A DNA stretch of 44,314 nt from Candidatus Altarchaeota archaeon (lineage in GTDB: Archaea > Altiarchaeota > Altiarchaeia > IMC4 > QMZM01). Under the pieces are notes generated by a model. That model did not search any database, was not told the DNA's origin, and saw only the letters and a list, made by a program, of their open reading frames with translations. Every line of letters starts with the position of its first letter. The stretch's first letter is position 1. The translations under genes and the position numbers were made by a program. The stretch is from the NCBI GenBank assembly GCA_016931955.1, contig JAFGDV010000043.1:1-44314 (forward strand), written 5' to 3'. Shown piece after piece: positions 40,015 through 44,314 of this stretch.

Positions 40015-40134
40015 AAAATCACCTGCCATAAATTGTCTTTTATTATGTTGTATGTTGTTCTTTGTTTATATGCTTTTCGGTTGAAAAGAAATCGGTTGGA
40101 TTTATTTCCCTGGTTTTCTTAATCTTTGACTGAC

Positions 40135-41019
40135 ATGGAAGAGGATGTTAAGCGTTGCTTGGAACATATGCTGGAGACCAACAGCATCAGGAGAACGTTC
40201 TGGCACATGGATGAGAAAGTCAGTGATCTATGGTTTGGGATACAGCAAGGCGACGACTCAGTCATCGTGGGAGACGTGATCGTTAACATGGAGGGGCCCT
40301 ATCCATTGAAGACCGGCAGAAAGACGGGGTTGATACATACTTGCTCTGATATCGTGGTCATGGGCGGAAAACCATTGTTTGCGTTGAATGCAATGCAGGT
40401 CAGCAGCTTCCAGGAGGCGGAGGAAGTCGCTGAAGACCTGAAAAAACAGAGCATCGGCTTAGAGGTGCCAATCATCGGAGGAAACACGCAGATGGAAGAC
40501 AATCTAAAGCCATGCGTATCCTTCACAGTCTTCGGCAGACTGATAGGGAAACCAATACCAGACGCTGGAGCGAAGAAAGGCGACCGCGTCTTCATGCTAG
40601 GGGAAGTAGTTGAGGGAGAGATAGGTGAAAGAGTGCATAGAGCGAAGGTCAAGTTTAAGGCGTTCATGGACATGGTAGAACAAGGAGTAGAAATACATGC
40701 GTCAAAGGACGCGTCCAGGGGAGGATGGTTCGGGAACCTCGCCGAGATGCTTGTAAAATCCAAGAAAGGGGTCAGGGTTACAAGCATCCCCTATCCAAGG
40801 ATAAGCAGGTATATGGGAACCTATCTGATATCGGTTCCAAAGAAAGAAATAAGAAAGATCGTGGAAATATCAGCTAAACACAGATGCCCCATCATCGAAG
40901 TCGGCACAATAACCGAAGAAAAAAAGATAACAATAGGCGACAAAGCACTGGTAGAAGAAGAAAAAATGCAGCAACTCATAAGAGAGTTCCCATACAAGAA
41001 GGCGAGGCTTCCAAGATGA
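40135..41019 (+). CDS. AIR synthase/selenophosphate-synthase-like protein (PurM fold)
   Basis: This 294-residue protein has the two-domain PurM/SelD/HypE fold. The N-terminal lobe contains VGDVIVNMEGPYPLKTGRKTGLIHTCSDIVVMGGKPLFALNAMQVSS and GGNTQMEDNLKPCVSF, which are ATP- and metal-binding blocks. The C-terminal lobe contains GDRVFMLGEVVEGEIGERVHRAKVK and DASRGGWFGNLAEMLVKSKKGV. The catalytic Cys/Sec motif of SelD at the N-terminus is absent, and it is too short for PurM. Its activity is thus unknown: possibly an ATP-dependent thio/phosphoryl transfer. The ATG at 40135 is chosen over an in-frame TTG at 40126. The end overlaps the lipoprotein start by 4 bp. Confidence 0.8.
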   Translation: MEEDVKRCLEHMLETNSIRRTFWHMDEKVSDLWFGIQQGDDSVIVGDVIVNMEGPYPLKTGRKTGLIHTCSDIVVMGGKPLFALNAMQVSSFQEAEEVAEDLKKQSIGLEVPIIGGNTQMEDNLKPCVSFTVFGRLIGKPIPDAGAKKGDRVFMLGEVVEGEIGERVHRAKVKFKAFMDMVEQGVEIHASKDASRGGWFGNLAEMLVKSKKGVRVTSIPYPRISRYMGTYLISVPKKEIRKIVEISAKHRCPIIEVGTITEEKKITIGDKALVEEEKMQQLIREFPYKKARLPR

Positions 41020-41411
41020 AGAAGACACTATATATTTTAGCATGCCTTATCCTGGTCACGGGATGCATCCAAGAAAAGATTGAAGAAACCACGACAACAA
41101 CGACGACGATAACGACGACAACAAGCACGACAACAACCTCGACAACAACTACGACGACTACCTCGACAACAATGACGACGGTGCCGGAAAAAGACGCCTT
41201 ATGCCATCAATACTGCATCGAAAACGGCTTCCTTGGGGGAACCTGCAGAAAAGCAAGGTTTGAATGCGACGTCAGACTGGAAAAAAAGATAGACAGAGAA
41301 AAACTATGCCTGGATAGAGTAATAAACGCGTGCTGCTGTAAAACAAACGAGTCAGTAGAGAAAAACGTGACCATAAGATACTCACTAAACAACGATAACC
41401 TGGATCCATAG
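41016..41411 (+). CDS. Thr-linker lipoprotein, small Cys-rich head
   Basis: This 131-residue protein has a signal peptide ending LILVTGC (lipobox Cys about 16), a long poly-Thr stretch with interspersed Ser, Ile and Met (about 23-52), then a Cys-rich head (about 58-115): CHQYCIENGFLGGTC, CDVRLEKK, CLDRVINACCCK. Eight or more cysteines in a small domain suggest tight disulfide pairing. It overlaps the AIRS-like gene by 4 bp (ATGA), implying translational coupling, although the products are in different compartments. No family recognised. Confidence 0.78.
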   Translation: MKKTLYILACLILVTGCIQEKIEETTTTTTTITTTTSTTTTSTTTTTTTSTTMTTVPEKDALCHQYCIENGFLGGTCRKARFECDVRLEKKIDREKLCLDRVINACCCKTNESVEKNVTIRYSLNNDNLDP

Positions 41412-41453
41412 AAAAATCTTGTGGATTATATCCCAGCTCTCTAAAATAGTACT

Positions 41454-41957
41454 ATGCCTTTAACGCCTTTCCATCTGGGTCCTGCAATATTCCTAGGTCT
41501 GCTGCTGCTCAGATACATAAACCTGCCAACTTTCTTAGTCGCCAGCACCATCGTCGACTTGGAGCCCTTCATTGTCTTGCTTTTAGGCTTAGACCACCCA
41601 CTACATGGATTCTTCCACTCATTCCTAGGAGGCTCTATTGTCGCAGTTACGCTCTCGCTGATCATGGTAAGATTAGGTGACAGAATCCAGAAGCTGATGT
41701 CTCATCTAAGGCTCGAGCAGAATACAACAAAGAAAAGCATCTGGCTGGCATCTTTCACTGGCATCTATTTGCACATACTATTGGACAGCCCACTCTACGG
41801 AGACATCAGGCCATTCTATCCAATGAGGAATAACCCATTATACAGCAACAGCATGTTCATTGGATTGGAAATACATGGACTATGTGTGCTGACTTTTCTA
41901 GCAGGAGCTATATTGTACGGATACCTGCTGGTAAAGAAAAGCAGACATGTGCGATAG
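41454..41957 (+). CDS. YdjM-like membrane-bound (metal-dependent hydrolase-type) protein
   Basis: This 167-residue membrane protein with about four helices begins MPLTPFHLGPAIFLGLLLL and carries histidines in TPFHLG, DHPLHGFFHSFLG and YLHILLDSPLYGD, the arrangement of the membrane-bound hydrolase family (YdjM/DUF457-like). The His and Asp residues could bind a metal near the membrane. Function uncertain. It stands alone between a lipoprotein gene and the convergent ATP-grasp gene (37-bp gap). Confidence 0.7.
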   Translation: MPLTPFHLGPAIFLGLLLLRYINLPTFLVASTIVDLEPFIVLLLGLDHPLHGFFHSFLGGSIVAVTLSLIMVRLGDRIQKLMSHLRLEQNTTKKSIWLASFTGIYLHILLDSPLYGDIRPFYPMRNNPLYSNSMFIGLEIHGLCVLTFLAGAILYGYLLVKKSRHVR

Positions 41958-41993
41958 ATTATCTGGTTGAGGATACGTTTTGCCGCACATAAC

Positions 41994-42902
41994 CTATTTC
42001 TTTTGGGGTTGACATCTCTCCGCCAACAGCGTAGTCAGACGTTCAGCGATATCGCAGACGATAACGTCGGGGACACCATCGGCGGCCTTAGACTGCAGAC
42101 GCAGATCAAGCTGATCGTTGACATAATCCACGACAACAAAAAGACCCTCTGGGGTTAACGCGATTTCAGTTGAAAACAATTGAAGCCTGCAGATGCGAGC
42201 AATAGACGCAGTTATATCACGCAAAGAGGTGAGACTGTAGTAGTTTTCCTCCTCGGATGTGACGGCAGTGTAAACTCTAGTACGCGTATCCCACCAACAA
42301 GGATACACCTGACCAGCACAATAGATCACACGAAACCAAGCCGGACGAGGGCCGCGCTGAACTGGGACAATATAGGCCTGCACCAGATACTTGTCTTCAG
42401 GAAACTGCTTACGTGCTTCAACCACCTGATTCCATGAAGTAGCTTCGATAACCACACCCTCGCCACCGCCACCATGCGCTGGCTTTATAGTGAACCTCTC
42501 ACCTAAAGGGCTTATATCCACTAGCTGAAGATCAGGCTGCTCTCTATAGGAAGGCAAGACTATGGTATAAGGAGTGTATATGCCTGCGCCGATAAGGGCC
42601 AAATGCATGGAAGCCTTATCATCCGCACGAAAAGCGAATTCATCCGGGTCAATACGATAAACATCATGATCACGAGCCCACCGAACTACTGGAATAAAGC
42701 GCTCGTCGTCGACAGAAGCTCGATCAAATAAGGCACAAAAGCTCAGCTCCTTATTTTTAAGAGACAACAGCATATACTCAATATTATCGGGCCTTATCTG
42801 CAGCAGAGACAGCCCACGAGACTGACATGCTTTGTCAAATAAAGCAACAAAGTCGGCATCATACTCCCAATTCCATGCAAGACAAACGTCATATGTAACC
42901 AT
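41994..42902 (-). CDS. ATP-grasp ligase (probably transferred gene)
   Basis: This 302-residue ATP-grasp enzyme has the central ATP-binding lobe FTIKPAHGGGGEGVVIEAT (Gly-rich loop), a loop with KYLVQAYIVPV, RPAWFRVIYCAGQVYPCWW, and late metal-binding residues in FSTEIALTPEGLFVVVDYVNDQ (the E...N/D pattern). Such proteins join a carboxylate to an amine, for example RimK-type ligases. The ATG at 42902 is chosen because a strong TATA box (42945-42956) lies upstream, within a longer frame beginning at 42962. It has few Lys residues, many Trp, Gln and His, and mostly CGN arginine codons, unlike neighbours, which use AGA/AGG more. It follows speE and may act on a polyamine or be an unrelated insertion. 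Confidence 0.78.
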   Translation of the reverse strand: MVTYDVCLAWNWEYDADFVALFDKACQSRGLSLLQIRPDNIEYMLLSLKNKELSFCALFDRASVDDERFIPVVRWARDHDVYRIDPDEFAFRADDKASMHLALIGAGIYTPYTIVLPSYREQPDLQLVDISPLGERFTIKPAHGGGGEGVVIEATSWNQVVEARKQFPEDKYLVQAYIVPVQRGPRPAWFRVIYCAGQVYPCWWDTRTRVYTAVTSEEENYYSLTSLRDITASIARICRLQLFSTEIALTPEGLFVVVDYVNDQLDLRLQSKAADGVPDVIVCDIAERLTTLLAERCQPQKK

Positions 42903-42944
42903 GTCATCCATCATCAGCGTCGACATTAGGTTATTGGATGAAAA

Positions 42945-42956
42945 GATATATATATC
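42945..42956 (-). promoter_or_regulatory. TATA-box region of the ATP-grasp gene
   Basis: GATATATATATC is a perfect 12-bp palindrome, the strongest TATA-like sequence in this part of the window. It lies about 43-54 nt upstream of the chosen ATG (42902) on the minus strand and directly after the speE stop, so the ATP-grasp gene can be transcribed apart from speDE. Confidence 0.55.
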
Positions 42957-42963
42957 TACCACA

Positions 42964-43806
42964 TTAGTCCCCTGAAATAACGGACCCCATAAACCCCGGC
43001 AGAACGAAAGACGCCCTATGAATCTCAGAAGTATAATACATCAGACCAGGAATCTTCTTGTCCTTCAAGTCACTCAACGGGTCATATTTCTTCGAACAAA
43101 AAGAAAAACCAATGGTGCCTGAAGGATAGGTTGGTACGAGAGTGAGATAATAATAAACCTTTGAGTATATGCCCTTATTGAACCTGAACAGGGAACTTAT
43201 CAAATCACGGTAGTCAAACATGCTCTCCGATTGAGTCACTACGACACCATCCTCCCTCAAAGCAGCGTGCATGTCTCTGTAGAAGTCCTCCCTAAAGAGA
43301 GACTCACCAGGACCTATGGGATCGGTTGAATCAACTATTATGACATCATAAAGGCCTTTCTTCTCTTTTATGAAGAGGGCTGCGTCTTCATAGAAGACCT
43401 CCACGCGGTCGTCATCGAAACCACATGCTAGAGCTGGTAAATGCCTCCTGCAAACCTCCACGACTTCCTCGTCGATCTCGCAAACATGCACCTCCTTGAC
43501 ATCCGAATGCTTGACTACTTCCCTAGCGGCGCCGCCATCTCCGCCGCCAACGATGAGAACCCTCTCAGGTTCAGGGTGAACAGATAACGGCACGTGGACT
43601 ATCATCTCATGGTAGGCGAATTCATCCGCTTCACTGAGCATTATTATATCATCAATCAAGAGGACCTTCCCGAAATGGACTGTATCATATACCTCTATTT
43701 TCTGGAACTTCGACTGCTTTAACTCCAACAAGCCCTTTGATCGGAGTTTTACGCATCTACCCTTCAACATGTCGTTTTTGTCGGATACAATCCATCCACT
43801 CTCCAT
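42964..43806 (-). CDS. speE: Spermidine synthase (polyamine aminopropyltransferase)
   Basis: This 280-residue SpeE transfers the aminopropyl group from decarboxylated AdoMet to putrescine or a related diamine. Signatures: the start LKQSKFQKIEVYDTVHFGKVLLIDDIIMLSEADEFAYHEMIVHVPL, the nucleotide-binding VLIVGGGDGGAAREVVKHSDVKEVHVCEIDEEVVEVCRR, DVIIVDSTDPIGPGESLF (catalytic Asp), and LVPTYPSGTIGFSFCSKKYDP. It is the second gene after speD, 2 bp apart. In archaea such enzymes may also use agmatine or longer amines, and substrate choice is not decided by these motifs. Confidence 0.95.
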   Translation of the reverse strand: MESGWIVSDKNDMLKGRCVKLRSKGLLELKQSKFQKIEVYDTVHFGKVLLIDDIIMLSEADEFAYHEMIVHVPLSVHPEPERVLIVGGGDGGAAREVVKHSDVKEVHVCEIDEEVVEVCRRHLPALACGFDDDRVEVFYEDAALFIKEKKGLYDVIIVDSTDPIGPGESLFREDFYRDMHAALREDGVVVTQSESMFDYRDLISSLFRFNKGIYSKVYYYLTLVPTYPSGTIGFSFCSKKYDPLSDLKDKKIPGLMYYTSEIHRASFVLPGFMGSVISGD

Positions 43807-43808
43807 CC

Positions 43809-44195
43809 TCAGTCCCCAGGCTTGTACCTGATCTTCTCTATCGGGAGATTCAGAACACCGCGCTTCATCTCGATGACGGAAATAGATTTCGCGCCAAGCT
43901 CCTTTTCAAGGTACTTCAAAGCCTTCTTGTTTTTTATCTGCCCCCCGCAGGTGAATATGTCAAGAGCACAATAGCCGTATTCAGGCCAAGTATGAACCGA
44001 AAAATGAGACTCTGCGATCACGACCACACCACTCACTCCATGAGGATTGAATTTATGGAAAACCGGCTTAATGATAGTAGCATCCGAAAGCTCCGCCGCC
44101 CTAACAAGCATTTTCTCCACCTTCTCAACATCATTCAACACAGCCTTGTCGCAATCATACAACTCAACCAAAAGATGAATACCGAGAGACTTCAT
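43809..44195 (-). CDS. speD: S-adenosylmethionine decarboxylase proenzyme
   Basis: This 128-residue archaeal/bacterial-type SpeD makes decarboxylated AdoMet for SpeE. The self-cleavage site is in VVVIAESHFSVHTWPEYGYCALDIFTCG: Ser63 after Glu62 becomes the pyruvoyl group, His68 is the processing residue and Cys83 the catalytic acid. The length and motif order are standard. The likely promoter (TATA GTTTATATTA, about 44208-44217 on the minus strand) is close upstream. The gene is first of the speD-speE pair. Confidence 0.96.
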   Translation of the reverse strand: MKSLGIHLLVELYDCDKAVLNDVEKVEKMLVRAAELSDATIIKPVFHKFNPHGVSGVVVIAESHFSVHTWPEYGYCALDIFTCGGQIKNKKALKYLEKELGAKSISVIEMKRGVLNLPIEKIRYKPGD

Positions 44196-44242
44196 TTTAG
44201 CTTACTAATAATATAAACCATTAAAATAAAAAAAATCAACAA

Positions 44243-44262
44243 CCACACCCTAAAGGGTGTGG
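44243..44262. repeat. Hairpin repeat, IS200/IS605-end-like
   Basis: CCACACCCT and AGGGTGTGG, a perfect 9-bp stem around AA, followed by TATGAAC. It has the same arm length and the same AA centre as the hairpin at 15-34. It lies 48 bp upstream of speD in the promoter-side gap, with a poly-A tract before it. No transposase is visible. Confidence 0.55.
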
Positions 44263-44290
44263 TATGAACTTACAAAGTCGGCAAGTATGA

Positions 44291-44314
44291 GGCATTCATC
44301 TGCGACTTCAAAGT
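44291..44314. repeat. Truncated hairpin repeat at window end
   Basis: GGCATTCAT is followed by CTGCGACTT, then CA and AAGT, where the window stops. If the stem continues it would be CTGCGACTT with AAGTCGCAG. The leader word GCATTC resembles GCAATTC of the hairpin at the window start. It is cut off, so the call rests on the first half only. Confidence 0.4.

Overview
This window comes from an archaeon, most likely an uncultured euryarchaeote-like lineage with an anaerobic, peptide- or aromatic-acid-using metabolism. The evidence is a PCNA sliding clamp, a class I lysyl-tRNA synthetase, a separate PurS, a form III-like RuBisCO, a dihydropteroate-synthase-related protein of the methanopterin type, an archaeal pyruvoyl-type SpeD, AT-rich TATA-type promoters, a textbook box C/D sRNA, and many secreted lipoproteins with poly-Thr linkers. 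I saw no rRNA, tRNA, CRISPR array or intact transposase. Both window ends lie inside the same family of hairpin repeats, which suggests a contig that broke at repeats.

Layout. 1-3.6 kb: two Cys/Thr-rich lipoproteins (one with a dockerin-like tail), a Cache-domain lipoprotein, TrmO and a flavodoxin-like protein. 3.6-5.9 kb: a minus-strand operon hisB - RuBisCO - cytosine deaminase, which fits disposal of nucleotide-derived ribose and bases. 5.9-13.8 kb: a branched-chain/aromatic amino-acid-type ABC importer (livGF convergent with livK-H-M), two divergent phenylacetate-CoA-ligase-like genes and a double-ACT protein. 13.8-20 kb: an amidohydrolase, then an envelope module (helical-repeat secreted protein, SHOCT membrane protein, membrane-bound winged-helix regulator, EF-hand lipoprotein, COG1361 exoprotein, MacB-like permease and ATPase). 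Two of its promoters carry a duplicated four-box element (GTTTCA/GTTACA) with identical spacing. 20-24 kb: a lipoprotein serpin, an ATC-hydrolase-like protein, and iorA-iorB, with iorA lacking its usual ferredoxin domain.

24-27.4 kb: a core MetE methyltransferase plus a tiny DnaJ-type zinc-knuckle protein, divergent from an ECF-transporter S component and two surface-anchored DUF4430 (transcobalamin C-domain-like) proteins. A nearly identical 19-bp palindrome sits in front of both the ECF-S gene and the first DUF4430 gene. I read this as a candidate archaeal corrinoid-scavenging regulon and think it is the best lead in the window. 27.4-35.4 kb: purD, a lipoprotein with an Ada-like zinc domain, a DUF92 membrane protein, the DHPS-related gene (with a remnant of a duplicated 3' end next to a hairpin element), then purS-purL-purQ and a 38-residue basic protein.

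35.4-44.3 kb: PCNA, lysS, a 455-bp gene-free gap holding a box C/D sRNA, a degenerate second copy of it and a four-hairpin array; a Cache-HAMP membrane sensor without output domain and a small Cys-containing partner; an AIR-synthase-like protein; another Thr-linker lipoprotein; a YdjM-like membrane protein; and an ATP-grasp ligase downstream of speD-speE with its own strong TATA box and bacterial-looking codon use.
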